From Cyathus striatus (lineage: Eukaryota > Basidiomycota > Agaricomycetes > Agaricales > Nidulariaceae), in the NCBI GenBank assembly GCA_025738555.1, contig JAOVFP010000010.1, positions 2,542,001 through 2,606,000 of the forward strand: a DNA stretch of 64,000 bases, given 5' to 3'. Positions within the stretch are counted from its first letter, which is position 1. Each line of letters begins with the position of its first letter. The notes under the pieces were generated by a model, which made no database searches, had not been told where the DNA came from, and was given only the letters and a program-made list of their open reading frames with translations. Positions 22,968 to 36,338 of the stretch are shown piece by piece. The position numbers were made by a program, and so were the translations under genes.

Positions 22968-25558
22968 CTACAAAAAAGAAGAATATGAAATATCCATTAA
23001 TTTTCTTTCGAAAATAAAGACCCACCAATTGATCATGAATATATCCTGGCTCTTGAACCATACCCTCTGCTCGCACTCAGATTTTGTCCATGGCATTCCA
23101 TATGTAAGCGGAACAAAGAAATAGTAAACCCACAACACTGCACAAACCGCAAAAATCCCAATCATCATTCTTATCTTTCGGGGCAGGCTAGCGGCCATTA
23201 GATCAAAGGCTGTGGGAAGCAAGAGAATTGCAAAATAAAGCGCAGGAAAATAGTCGTCGAAGAGCGGTCCATATCTATACAAGAAGGGGAAGAAGTGAAA
23301 AGCCCAGCCGATGAAGAGGAAGCTGCCAGTGGAAACTTGTCTGCATACTTTGGCTGGGAAGAATAATGTGATGTGAGGGGTTGAATACAATATCTAAAAA
23401 GGAGAGAAAGAGAGACGCACGGCTTCCAATATCGTTGTATCCATACTTGGTTCGGAGCTTGAGAATAATCACGGCCATTACGTATGATACGACTGAGAAG
23501 GATCCAAGCCACCACACTATAGGATTTCCGGTGTAGTAGATTTGTTGAGGGCGATTTTGCCTATTTACCCAGAGTGGCTACATTTATCCACGAAAATGTC
23601 AATGGCCTATCCGAGTCTGAAGCAATGACAGGACTCACGAAACCACGTCCTAACATAAACCAAGCTGCCAGCCTCTCAGTGACGGAAACACGAAATTCAT
23701 GATCCTCATCCTCAATCCCTGTATCTTGCCAAATTTCCTGAAGCTGGTCCAAAAATCCGAAGCGTTCCATAAGATCCGCATCTTCAGGCTCTAAAACAAT
23801 TACATGAGATTGAACATTAGAATAGAGCAGAGAAATGCACGTACGAGCAGGATGTTCACTTTTCTCGAAAGACCATAGCGACTTACTTCCCACCGCACCC
23901 TTATTACATGTCACCTCAATGAGCTTACTCCCTTCCCCAGCCAGTGCGATCCGCTTTCCACTGTTGACCAAATAACATCCAGTAAGTGCGTGTCGGAACC
24001 TCACAACTGTCCTGAGTGTTCTAACACGTTTGCTGCTATAACCGTCCCAACCTCCCATATTACCCTTCACGATTTCTATAAACCAGTCATCATTGGCATC
24101 TCCCGGGTATCCAGGAAAACCGTACGCCGAGACCTCGTTTTGGAGGTGGTCGTTCGATTTATAAGGTCTGATATCGTGCGAATGTAGGTGTTTGAGTGAG
24201 GTCGTGCTGCGTAATTTAATGCGAGCGTTGTGTTGCAGCCGAGTGAAAGGAACGAATGGGGAAGTGTAGTCCACATCGAGAGCACTAATGTCAGAGGAGG
24301 TGTTTGTGATAATCCAGTTGCTATGTGCGATGTCTGGTTGCTTATAAAGAGCAACTTGTTGTTCTGTGTAGTAGTATTATATGTTAGCATAATTCAATCA
24401 GTGGATAGAGAAAGTTGACCAAGTAACAGAGTAACTTACGTTTGCTTCCACCTCGATGTTTAGATGGAGAGGAGGAGAGATAGCCCTGTTGGAAATCATA
24501 CTGCCTAATTGTAACCGTTGATCCAATAGAGACATCAACAACTATATGCAAAATCAATCATTACTGCAAGTCGCCTACAAGCACAGGAATAACGCACCTG
24601 GGCGAAGGTTACGAATATCTTTCTTATTCCCATCTATAAAGTATACTTGAAACATGGTCAGGTAAAATACCAGGGGGACTACGATTAAGCATAGTGCACG
24701 AGCCATGAAGTGGCGCATCCACACCCTGGAAGAGACTTCCAACTTCCAGAGTTGATACATGGCATTTACTCCAATCATCGCAACAGTGAGTAACCCAGAC
24801 CATTTACAACTGATTGCAGCGCCGAGGCTGAGTCCAGTCATGGTCAACCAGGTCCACCAGTGTAGAGAAAACGGCCGGCGCCGGTCGAGTTTGCTGAACA
24901 CGATCCAGCAGGATATAGCTAGAGCGGAAAAGAAGAAGAGCATGCTCTCAACAGGCATGTGCCTAGACTGGATTATGAGACCAGTTTCGAACGTGAGAAG
25001 CATAGATGCAAGAAGAGAAGCTATCGGTGGGGTGCTCATAAGACGGAGAGTGAGGTAGGAGAGGGGGATTGTCAGAACACTTAGGGTTACGGGGATGAGG
25101 CGCATCGCTACCGCATACGTTTGCGAATCATTGAAATGAGACTTTCCTACAAGCACGGTAGAAGCTTGAATAGAGGGGATCGGAAACGGGCTAAGTAGTT
25201 GTCTCCATGAAAACTGTAAGTAGTATCATATCTGGTTTAATGCGCTAATGGGAAGAAGCAATATAGTTACTAACAGAGTGTAACCTGGATGCGATAACTT
25301 GAATGTTCTGACAGCAGATGCAACAACAGCGAGACCAATAAGAATTATCCATTCCTTGCGAGGAGTTGTTTTGAAAGAAGTATGGTCATTCTTAGATAAG
25401 TTGTTATAAGTCGTCGCAGGTTCTAGTGGTTGGTTTGTAGCGAGTTCTTTCCCATATACGTCGATATCCGCAGATAAAGGAGTATATACTGAGGAGGAGT
25501 TGTAAAGAGGAAGAAGCTCTGGATGTGGAGTTCCCTCTTTCTCCACTGTAGCAGACAT
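22968..25558 (-). CDS. Dolichyl-phosphate-mannose protein mannosyltransferase family (PMT), divergent
   Basis: ER-membrane O-mannosyltransferase family. The N-terminal cytosolic part (MSATVEKEGTPHPELLPLYN) and first membrane segment end in VRTFKLSHP. The next membrane block contains AMRLIPVTLSVLTIP, TFETGLIIQSRHMPVESM and CKWSGLLT. The luminal MIR region has HSHDIRPYKSNDHLQNEVSAYG and FRHALTGCYLVNSGKRIAL. C-terminal membrane segments include NPIVWWLGS, GWAFHFFPFL and YFPALYFAILLLP. The MIR wording is closest, as I recall it, to the Pmt2 branch. The loop after FKLSHP, where the family carries the DE catalytic pair and VHPPLAK, is absent: about 150 bp of non-matching sequence joins directly to FNDSQTYAVAMR. 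Hence possibly inactive, a neofunctionalised paralogue, or a local deletion. Confidence 0.8.
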
Positions 25559-25699
25559 GCTTGAGGGAATGAAAGACTTTAAGAGAGAGACGGTAGTTGG
25601 ACAATGAATTGTGAAGTGGAAGTTAGTGAACAGAACTGGAACGGAAAGTATGGTAACGCTAGTATGAATACCGATGTTTAAACTTGATGGTCTCACGTT

Positions 25700-27689
25700 A
25701 GCTATACACAGCTTTAAAATTAGTGCATTCTCAGGCTGCCATGGATCAGCGTCTGTTGGGAGGCTCTAGGGCGACAAATACAAGATGTTATCGTCGTATG
25801 GTCGTGTGAAACTGCAAAACATAGAAGTAAGTATATTTAGCTTGGTCTCACAATCCGGGACTGCCTCCCTGGTGCATAAAGCAGGTTTGGAGTGACAGAA
25901 GTCAGAGATTCTGAAGAAAAAAAGATAACTGTTGGGAGGTTTACTTGGGTTTCCACCGAAAACTTGAAGACAACTTGAAGTTAAAGGTTAAAGGTTCCCA
26001 GAGAATATGTTGTTTCGGACTCTTATCCCATGAAATCACAAAGCAGAGGTACCTCAAGGCTCATCTTGCGTCCTGACCCATATCAAATAACCCGCGGAAA
26101 ATCGCGGTGAGTTTAATACTACTTATGGAGAGTGGCAAGTGGATAGTGCGAAGCAGAAAGTTGAGTGAAAGACAAGTGAAAGACTTTCAACAAACTTTCG
26201 AAGGTGAGTTAACGCCGGAGTTGAACTTGTATTATGTACTTAATGCATATGTAACACAAGTGACATAACCGCGTGATACCTACACAATATGTCACATTTT
26301 CACACTGTCACGTACTTCTTTCACCGGCACTTCGACGATTTTTAGACAATAAGTACTCTCAAGAAGTTACAGGCTATTCCATATTTCAACTGTTAAACGT
26401 TAAACTAACATCACCATTTCAGCTAGTGCGAACGCTGTACATAGCTAGGTTCGCACCCGAAGTGTAAAAAGTGACTATTGTAACTTGTTCATTATGCATT
26501 AAGAGTCAAGACAGAACCTATCATTGCTTGACCTATTATGTCCGTAAAGATTGGACTGAATTACCCTCCAAAGACGCGTTCAAAGGCTCTGTTGTGTTCG
26601 ATGATGAAGCGTCTTCTACAGCTACCAAGCCACTAGATCGCGCACTATCGATTACAATCCAATGCAATCAGGACAAGAAAAAGGCAGGCACGAGCGAGAT
26701 CGATCTGGCGCCGAGTAATGCGAAATTGGAGATGTGCAAAGATAGCTGAGCATCGCGCTCTACAAATGGTATTCCCTTTCAAAACTTTAGGCTTCGAGTA
26801 GTCGATATTTGCCCTCTTCAAAGCTTCACGCTAGACTCTGTTTAGTGTCTGTCGCTGAGTGTGATAGAAGGAATTGAAGGCCTTGTTACCTGTATATTTT
26901 AGAAAAGCTTCTTCTTATCAGCGTTCTTGGGCGTCGATGAGGGGCATCACTAGGTATCACGTCCACCCATAAAATTAACAACTCAGCATTGTACCGGTAC
27001 GCGTCGCTCGGGCTTTTGTGGATATAGAAAGACATCTTCTGCACGAAGGTTCCTTGCCGCCGACGCCTTGTAAGGGCGCCGCACACCTCTGCTTCTTGGG
27101 CCCAGTTGATGGGATTCACCTTCATCAACATGTGTTATATCCCCACTATGCCCCTTTCTAATGGTTACGTATAATCACTTGACTTAATATTCGCATCCTG
27201 TGGGCATAGTACGATTATGAAATGTAGGGGATCCGACGGTATATCAGGTAGTGTGCTCCAACACTTTAAGGGAGCAGAAATGAAGCGGTTGACATCAGCA
27301 GACATAAAGATTGGTTCTTGTGTGTAGTGGCGACCACTGTCGACCAAGATAAAGTGCTTAATTTTCGAAGAATACGCTCACCTTGACAAATGAGGTAAAG
27401 TAAAATTTAATTGCATTATGAATTTACGTACCCTGTCGCTCGGCACTGTCACCGTATCGCTTACCTTACTAAAGACAGGGCCCCCTTTCGTCTTCTCCGG
27501 CGATGTTAACATCCCAGTTAAGTCTTTTCATTTAACATGGGCAGGATTTATATGCCGCTGCTAAAGCGAAAACATTTTTTTGGAGCGCACGGTGAAACTT
27601 TCCCTCTTTCTGTTGTCCGCTATCGTTCCCAGCACATTCTTTTTTGATTCTGTCGTTAATTTGTCTACGTTCAATCTTTTGCAATTGTC
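25700..27689. other. Intergenic stretch without recognised genes
   Basis: Only short frames; the longest (26471-26749, plus strand, 92 codons) matches nothing that I know. No repeats with paired ends were noted. Confidence 0.45.
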
Positions 27690-29138
27690 ATGTCTCACTC
27701 GTTGCCTACGATAAACCAAGTGCGAGGTACATCTCCTTATCTACCTGTTGTACCCGGCGTTCATCAATTGATACTTCTCTTAAATACAGTTGCGAACTAC
27801 GTACTTAACTCTATAGCAGTGGCTGTAACATGTCTTCGCCTCGTCGACCGGGCGAAAACACGAAAGTTATGGTGGGATGATGCGTGGGCCGGAATATCGA
27901 TTTTGTTTACCGTTACATTTATGGCTGCATTGGAAATTCATTTGCAAGATCCAGGTATGGGATGATGTCCAGTAAAAGATGCTGGGCTTATTCCAATTTC
28001 TATGTAGAGCGCCATAGTAGAGGTGTACGAATCGTGGCTTACTACTTGTAAGTTTCAAGCGTATCTTCCATGTTATAACGGCTGATGGTGTATCTGTAGA
28101 TGTGCACAATGCTTCTACGCAGTAGGGTGGTGAGATTTGCTTGCTCTTCAGTTGTGACTCAGGGCTCATTCTTACTATGCTAGGGCATCCCGATTGTCAA
28201 TTCTCTGCACTATTATACACGTTACTCTTGGCCGCTTCCGCCAGTACCTTATTTACGTCGCGGGAGCTTTCCTTCTTACCTGGTCTATTCTGTTCGCCCA
28301 AGTGTGGTGGGTCTGCGAAGCTGAAACTTCTTGGAAGAATGTACCCGCTACACAGTGCAATCTTGGTGAAAAGGTCGCCATTGCACAAGTTATCAGTATG
28401 TTGTGATTTGTCTGCTTCCTGGCATTTTTGCTAAGGCATTCAATAAATTTAGCCGACGTCCTTTCAGACTTAGTTCTTGTTCTCGCGCCTGTGGGACTGG
28501 TATGGAAGATTCGGCTTACAAAATTTCAGAAGTTCCGCATTGCGGCGATATTTTCAACTACAATTATAACCACGGCCGTTAGTCTGTACCATGCGCATGC
28601 GGTGCTAAGGAAGGGAGGATTACCAGAAGCTCTTGCGGCTACTGTTCAGGTATGTTCTCGTCATTGTGTCCCTCGAGTTCTTTCTAAGGGATGTTTGAAT
28701 TCGTGATAGGATTCCGTAAGCTTGATCGTGGCCAACTTATCTGTAATCATAACCTTCCTGTTCCGTCTCTCAAGCTCCTCAGCGAGATTGACGTCTGGAC
28801 AAGAAATATCTGAACGCTCAAACCCTCGTCCAAATGAAAATGGTCCACAAAATCGTCGGACGCTCAATGTTGATGGTATTCAGCCTACCGCTATTTCATT
28901 CGAGTTTAAAACCAACCGCCCGATTAAAGGAGCTGACACGGAAGCGTGGGCCGTCGGCGAAGACTACGACTCCGACTCGGATGGGATAAAACTGAAAACG
29001 CTAGCTGTCTATGATGGGAGTGGGGTATATCCCTCCTCTCCGACAACAGTAAACGATGCAGAAATGACGAGGGTGTCACGATATGAGGAATCCTGCGAAA
29101 GTGGGGAGCTTCGGTTTAAACACGAAGGAGCTGTCTGA
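27690..29138 (+). CDS. Integral membrane protein with fungal rhodopsin-like fold, paralogue 1
   Basis: Six exons (27690-27954, 28008-28047, 28100-28129, 28184-28395, 28453-28649, 28710-29138) join in frame to 390 residues. About seven hydrophobic segments are visible (LILLLNTVANYVLNSIAVAV, SILFTVTFMAALE, YLIYVAGAFLLTWSILFA, DVLSDLVLVLAPVGLVW, AIFSTTIITTAVS, LIVANLSVIITFLF). The FAQVWWVCE motif between membrane helices and the DxxxD-type helix are common in the fungal rhodopsin-domain / SAT4-PTH11-like membrane proteins. A 140-residue cytosolic, acidic, serine-rich tail follows. Function unknown; the class includes putative receptors. All introns are 51-60 bp, and intact coding suggests expression. 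Confidence 0.75.
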
Positions 29139-29784
29139 TCTTTCTTGTGGAGGATTTGTCAGACGATTTGACTTATAAGGAAGGAATTACTGTTTTAATA
29201 TGTATAATAGATGCTGCTATAATGTTGTCGGTAGGCTGGAGGATTTCATTGTACGGCATCATATAGTTACCCATAGAAGTACTTTGTGTACCAGACAGAA
29301 GGTCGATATATTACTATATCCTTGGCCGAGTTCCAAGGACATTTACTTCCTTGTTCTATATTTTGACCTTGTTACATATTACTTCTGTCGCTACCGCCCT
29401 CGCCGGGATCCTTATCAACTCATGGCAAGTGTTGCTATTATGTGTTGTGGCGTATATGTTATTAGCGTTGAAATTCTTTACCACGAGTTGAAAAAGTGTC
29501 GTCCTTCAGCTGTTCTCAGTAGAACCGAGCTTATTTATGCCCAGCGTGGAAACGGGCAGTACTCGAAGTAAGCCCAAAGGTTGAATAATCACGGTAGTGT
29601 TACCGGTGAATTATTCGTGAGGGTTACATCTTGTACCTACAAACGACGTTGCTATGTACACATACTATACGGCCCATAATATTACTGTAATATATACAGT
29701 GAAGTCAGTGAAGTAGGAATACAACCCGCTATTTAACTTTAGCTTTAAACAATCTACAAACCCTATGAACTACAGACATGGCCT

Positions 29785-31192
29785 TCAAAGGGGGTCTTTA
29801 TACTTGATAATATCACTGTCGGACGAAAGTGTGTACAATCCCGACTGCACGTCTTCGTCACGCGCACCATCGGATGCTCGGAGCCCTTCTTCACCCCCTA
29901 ACTTGACAGTATGCATTTTGATGATATCGAATCCAGAAACCTCATCACCACGTCTATCACCTGAAGCCCATTTAGAGGGTTCGGCATTTCCATCCTCCAC
30001 TACTGCTGTATTAATAGCAAAAGTGCCAGCAGCAGGTGAGCGATAGCGCTTAGCAAACTGAATTGACCGGGAGTTGTTGAAGTGGTCCCTGCTGCCTGGG
30101 ATACTACTAGGTTCAGTCGTGATGCGAAAGAAGAAGGCTATAATAACGCTGAAATTTGCCACCATCAGACTGACGGAATCCTATATTGCCAGATGGGATC
30201 AATCAATGAGAGCAATAAATAGACATTAACGACATTGCTCACCTGAATGGTGGCTGCAAGAGCTTCGTGAAGCCCTCCTTGTCTTAGAACTGCATAAGCA
30301 TGATTAAGACTAACGGCCGTGCTAATAATAGTGGTGGAGAAAATTGCCGATACTCGAATCTTCTGTGCTCGGGTAAGCCTAACCCCCCATATGAGGTAAA
30401 TGGGGATGAAAATTAGAATCGAATCGCAAAGGACGTCCGCTGGCGAGAAACGTTAGTCCTAAGACACCCTAGCCCCAGTATAGAGTACATACTGATGACC
30501 TGCGCAACGGCCACATTCAATCCAAGGTCACATTGCGGCAATGGCTGATCTTTCCAACCTGGCTCCCTCTCGCACACCCACCAAACTTGGGCGAAAAGAA
30601 TGGCCCAGGTCAGACCAAATAGCATAGCAGTGTAGATAATCATGGTGCGAAGTCGTCCCATAGCTAGGCGAATCATCGTGAATAAGATGGATACCCTGGA
30701 CGCCCTAAAATACATCATTCAGCGTAAGTCAAGAATAGTTCATAAGATTGCATGTACGTACCATGCTACCGCGTAGAAGAACTGCGCACACCTGTACGAT
30801 TATCAATAAAATCACTAGCATATATGAAGGCGATCTTACATGTAGTACGCTGCGATCTTCACAGCTTGCGAATTCCGGGCTAGAGCGAACGTGAATTAGG
30901 GGGCGTTCATGATATAGATATTGCAGCGGACTTACTAGGATCCTGTAAATGAACTTCGACGGACGCCATGAATGTTATAATGAAGACGAGTGAGAGTCCT
31001 GCCCAAGCGTCATCCCACCACAACCTCGCAGTCCTTGCACGATCAAAAAGCCGAAAGCCCGTTAACACCACCGCGATGGAGGTAAGAACGAAGTTCGCGA
31101 CTGTTTAAAGAATGGCTGTCAGTGGGTATTCGACATCGAGCTCGTTACGGCGCACCTCGAACTTGTTGTATAGTAGGCCCCGAGGTGGACAT
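29785..31192 (-). CDS. Integral membrane protein with fungal rhodopsin-like fold, paralogue 2
   Basis: Tail-to-tail paralogue of the preceding gene. Exons 31192-31156, 31100-30936, 30879-30840, 30791-30762, 30704-30493, 30439-30243 and 30180-29785 give 358 residues. The 40-, 30-, 212- and 197-nt exons are identical in length to those of paralogue 1. Matching segments include ARLWWDDAWAGLSLVF, FAQVWWVCEREPGW, AIFSTTIISTAVS and DSVSLMVANFSVIIAFFF. The N-terminus is shorter: it starts MSTSGPTIQQVR, and the about 20 residues seen in paralogue 1 after QVRG are replaced by an intron whose donor would be GTGCGC. The C-terminal tail has diverged. Function unknown. Confidence 0.75.
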
Positions 31193-33311
31193 TTGTGAAG
31201 GCAACACGATTCCCGCAAGTAAAGATCGTCAGGAAAGAGAGTGGTACTTTATCCGATGGGAGTGAAGAATCCAAGCGGAAAAATGTGCTTGGATTTATCT
31301 AATGGTTGTCTCTGACAGAGGTGTTTGCGGTCATAGCAAGCATGTTGCATCCTTCTACCAAGATGCATGATAATTGTCAGAATGTGCTTCCCGAATACTA
31401 GAATATCTCCATCAGTCGCAAGAACCGGAAGTCATACCTAATCAGGGACCTTAGTAGTTGAAGTACGTTTATCACTTACCATATTTGCTCGACTCCAACA
31501 TGTCGATTTCTTTATACATACTTCGTAAAGTGTTATTAGGTGTTATTGGTCTTGAATAATCGGAAATAAGGGATTATTTCTAGTGGGTGGATTAGTACTA
31601 CGCCTTTCTTCGATGAATGTTGGAAGAGCTGTCAAGACTCAAGAAAACCGGTGACGATGAGGTCCGTCACCCTCTTTTTCTCCCCAATGCCACCCCAGAG
31701 TTCTACTCTTTAGTTGCCGATCAATAAACATTCTACAGTCTACAGTCAGTCTACAGGAACCTAAGCACTTCTAAGCAACCTCACCCCGGAAGCAAACGGT
31801 CTAATCTAGACAAGCCAAGAAAAAGTGAGGCTTGACGGCTTTGACATATGTCACCGAGTGTGAACTCTGTTCGGGTGATGGGTATGTTCGCGCCTATAGT
31901 TCTAAGATTAACCTGTTATCTAAGGGTGCAGAGGGTGCAGTTGGAGGGTCTAATTGAAAATCTTCAGCTTGCATACTTGAATTTGTTGAAGTACATGCAA
32001 ACCCTACATCTTGCTTGCATCTTGCCCACATACACCGTCGGCGCCAGACTGCAGTCGGATCCGAGCGGGCTTCCCTCTGAAAGTGCCTACGTAAGAACTA
32101 GTAAGGGACTGTCAGCATTGGTCAGCAACGTTTATCAATGATCACGGCCTTCGGGATTTTGCGACGGCTTTCCATAACCACCAAACTGCGCGCAAGGCAT
32201 CGGGGACCTCAGGCCTGGGGCTGCTCGAAATTTGCTGTAGATACAGGGAGATACTTGTCGACGGCTACAATTTCTGCCGTAAGATCTTCAGGACCAGGGG
32301 ATTTTTGAGTTCGTGCGGAGTCGTCGTCATACGGTGTGCACCTGAAATGCGCTTGATTCTTGAACCTGGTTGTTGTTCGCCTTTCGTGCCGACTTCGACT
32401 CCACCACCTTGGAGATTGAATATTGAATATTGATATATTGACGGCGCCTAAGACATTGAAACTTGAAACAACCAGAGGGAAATGAACGTTCTATGAACGT
32501 TTGAACATTCAACATACTGGTTGCTGTTGCATGTTCATTTTTACTTCACCCTTCACATGCCTGTCTCTGTCTTCCCAAGACCCAGAGTGAATGCAGGAAC
32601 ATTTGTCGAGTGTATATGACCCGGATGTCGAATCTCCCGGCGGTCAACTTTCATTGGCCTGATGGAAGACATCCGCAGAATGATCTGTTGGCGGTGTCCA
32701 CTGTCCACTGTCGACATGTTTCAATTGTTTGTGCCTGGTATCTAAGTTCACGTGATTTCTAATTTTGCCACTCAGGTGGCTTTGCGGAGGCTTTCTTCTA
32801 GTCATCTTCATCCTCCAGCTTCTAATGCCCTCTAGTGTTTCTCGAATATCTTTGGGATTTGAACTTGTGCAAAGAAACTTCCTATTAAAATCGACAGACG
32901 TCTTACAGGAGCTTCATCCAGCCGAGATAAAACCGCCACTCATCGCTCTGCTCGGATAGTGCTCCATCGAGGCGCCCGAGTTGCTATCAGCAGAGCTTTG
33001 AATGGCCTAGCAGTTTTACCGGGGAACAGTCACACGCGGCTAGTGCTGGTTATCTTCTACCATATAAGCGATTCTCTGTTTTCTCATTCAAGTCAAGAGC
33101 AATGCGGCGCTTCTGGACCGTCAGCTGTAAGCAGGGTATAAAGAGATGTACGAAAACAGAAGTCTGTTTGAATGCATATCATTCTTAAGTCTGATCTTAA
33201 GTCTGAGACTAACCGACGCACCCTCTTGCTTGGGAAGTTACAAAGCTGCCGGTTGATTCTTAATTTCTGATTGCTTATCATCCTTCCTCTTCCTCCTGCC
33301 ACTCATTCACA
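31193..33311. other. Intergenic stretch without recognised genes
   Basis: Short frames only. A promoter for the next gene must lie at its right end, but I see no clear TATA box. Confidence 0.4.
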
Positions 33312-34448
33312 ATGTTGCCCTCAACTCTCCCCTCGATGCCGTACCCACCTGCCAGTGTCCAGAAGTTCGTTACGTCTTCCGACGGGAGGAAGATCCACGC
33401 AAGAGCTACTGGTAACTCGAGAAAGCCTGCTTTAGTGTTTATCCATGGGCTTGCTCTGAGCGGGGATATTTTCGACGACCTGTTTACTGATGAGCGATTG
33501 CTTTCCAACTTTTACCTGGTGTGTGGGGTATCTTATGATAAAATATTTATCTGACATTTTCTGCGACAAGGTATCTTACGACATGCGGGGCTTTGGTCGA
33601 AGTGACAAGCCAGATACTGTGGAGGAGCATTCGTCTCTGTTGTATGCCAACGACTTCAAGGCAGTCTCTGCGGAATTCAAGTTGATCAGACCTATCTTGG
33701 TGGGGTGGTACGTTGTTCCCTTCGATTGGCTCACCACATTACCTTCTAACCTCGGAGGTGTTCTAGGAGTTTAGGAGGTATGCTATTTTGAGGTTTATAA
33801 TCACATAGCGTCTAATCATCTTCTGGGTTCGATCAGCGATTGTGGCTGCTGATGTCTGCCAGTATCTTGGATCCGATTTTATCTCAGCCATCATCTACGT
33901 TTCCGGTTTACCTTATATTGGTCCTATAATGAATGATGTGGGAACATCGGTGGTGCTCGGGTCTTTGCCAGGTCTCTTCAGCGAGGACGCAGCTGTTGCA
34001 AGCAAGACAAGGCATGAGTTCGTCGACTCGCTGTTCAACAAACCCGAAGGTGTTCCCTTGTCGTTCAAGTGGTTTCTCGTAGGATGTGCCACCTTGCTTT
34101 ATCCGAAAGTAGCGCAGGCTGCTTTGTCTCGTTCGCAAGACCCTTCGGCTCTTTTTGAGGCCGGGGCGAAGGGTGTTCCTTTGTTGATGATTAGTGGTGA
34201 TGCGGATAAGCAAGTACGGGGTGCTGTCACTGCGAAGGAGATGCTCGTTCATTTCCCTCATGCCGAAGTGTACAATGTCAAAGGAGGAAGCCATATGCCC
34301 TTCTACGAACATCGGGAGGAGTTCATCACTCAACTGACCAAGTTCTCCAAGAAAGTTTTCGTGCGTCTTCTTTCTGATTCCATCTATTGTTCATTGTTCT
34401 GAGATTTTACGTGTTCTACAGGTTCGTCGACCTAAATATTCGTTGTAG
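33312..34448 (+). CDS. Alpha/beta hydrolase
   Basis: Five exons (33312-33518, 33571-33707, 33767-33777, 33837-34360, 34422-34448) give 301 residues. Fold landmarks: oxyanion strand LVFIHGLALSGD, SYDMRGFGRSDKPD, nucleophile elbow GWSLGAIVAAD (Ser), acid-strand LLMISGDADKQV (Asp), and His in GGSHMPFYEHREEF. The catalytic triad is therefore complete. The nucleophile elbow is encoded across an 11-nt exon. No signal peptide, so probably cytosolic. The HGLALSGD and GSHMPF wording is that of fungal alpha/beta hydrolases with no settled substrate, so I give none. Confidence 0.85.
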
Positions 34449-34904
34449 GCTTCGATGTTTGAAGTTTTCAATGCCTTTTTTATTGGATATTATATTAAGC
34501 AGCTATTCAAGTTCGCTTCCCATAGTTTACTATTTAAAGTATATACCCTAGTGTAAAATATTATGTACTTCATTTTCTGTTCACATATTAGAAGTTGTTA
34601 TTTATGCGTCCGATACACGAGTAAGACTGGGAACAGAGAGCCCTACAAGAGACACAACTTGACGATAAAAGCTGACTTGAAAGCTTGAAGCCTGTAATAT
34701 GACTTCACTAGTAAATTCCGATAGAACCGGTAATGAGCCGGCTTCAGTCGGCGTTCCGGAACGTAAGTCCGAACGCGGTACGATGCTGAACGAACGCTCG
34801 AACATGGTCACGTCCATGTCTTCTTCACCTCGCCTGTCATCGTCGTCATCGTCCTCTACGTTGCCAATACCATAACAATACGAGTCTCATCAAAGGACAT
34901 CTTT

Positions 34905-35969
34905 ATGGCTAATTCACCTACAAGAAATAACGGTTTCGAACCAGGCCTTGTGAACAACGATTTTAAACCAGAACTCTACAAGCTCCCTGAAGAACTCAAA
35001 GGCAAAAAAAATGTCCCCTTGAAATCTACGCCAGAGCTGGAGGAGGTCTTTCGAAGGCACAACAAGGCGATGTATGTTCTTACTGAGAAGGATAGGCTGA
35101 TTCCTAGGTACGTTATGTTGATCTTTTGCTGGGTGTAGATTGGTTGAGGAACCTTGCTAGTATAGAGGAGATGGAGCATGATCTCAATGAGCCTGAGGAT
35201 TCTGCGTACTGGAAGAAACAGATTGAAGAGGCTCAGAAGGAACATGAAGAAGATTTGGATCGGCTGTATGTGTACCATACACAGCATTGGTATCAGGACC
35301 AAATGGATCAGTACCATTCGTACTCGCCAGAGTTCGATGATACCCCCGTAGATGATACCCAGAAGATGGAGATCGACGGGGATGACGATGGAAAGGCAGT
35401 ACCTGAGGTAAGTGTCCCTTGTACTTTCCACAAATATCGCCACCCATTCTCATTGGTGTCTCTAGAATTCTCAATACGAAAAGATTATGGCGCGTCTGTA
35501 TCTGAACGACCCTAGCCCCTATCGCAAGCAGCTTATTCTCGAATACGCCGACAACTTCGAGTCCCTACGTTATACCCACCTCGCCCGCCTCGTCCATCTC
35601 GAAGCGCAGTACAACAAACTTCGGGAGGAAGAAGAAAGGATTCGAAAAGAACGAGAAGCGCATTTCCCACAGACGATCGAAGAGTACTACGAGAAGGATA
35701 CAGATGCTCAACTGCGTGTGGCAAAGTTTTTGAGGCTGGATGGGGATGGACCGTTGGGCAAGTCGAGGCAGGAGAAGATGATGGGCGAGTTTGGGTGGGC
35801 TTGGAGGCAGGTTGAGCCGCTGTTGCAGGCTTTTAAGTCAGATGTGAGTTTTGTTCTTTGGGCTGGGGCTCGTGCTGATATGTGCTGGACGTAGGCTGTA
35901 TTTAACGCGGATATTATGGCGAAATTGTTGGAGGTTAGCACCAGCGACCCTAGGAAGGTGAAGATGTAG
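34905..35969 (+). CDS. Uncharacterised protein (gene X), 304 residues
   Basis: Exons 34905-35107, 35149-35407, 35466-35843 and 35895-35969 join in frame, using acceptor GGTTGAG for exon 2. Hydrophilic and charged with likely coiled coil around EAQYNKLREEEERIRKEREA. Other visible segments: LPEELKGKKNVPL, YWKKQIEEAQKEHEEDLDRL, QLILEYADNFESL and FGWAWRQVEPLLQAF. No membrane segment and no signal peptide. I do not recognise the family. A decayed piece of a second copy sits between the two peptidase genes downstream, so this gene was duplicated together with the neighbouring peptidase. Confidence 0.75.
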
Positions 35970-36338
35970 GGCTGTTCGCTATTCTATCTTTTGTTAGGTT
36001 CCAGCTATGTGTATTCTTACTTCTTGTAATATGTAACGTTATCCCATTCGAGCTCTCTTTTGGGGCTTCCTAACGACTCCCCATTGCCACTTCATTGTTT
36101 CTTATATCACGGGGGCATTTACCTCCTCTCACGACCTGCGCATTAGGTGTTATAAAGGCATCTTCGCCCATGCGACATGGGCGCCCAGCGGTTAGCCTGG
36201 TGTACTTCATGAGTTCAAAAATAGACTTTCTATTATTATTAAAGTTCTGGCACTAATCAGTTCCCAGCCGATAGCTTAAAGCCCACGCGTTGTATCTCCC
36301 ATCTGTAACGTCCCCATCTCTGGTGGTCATCCAATACT

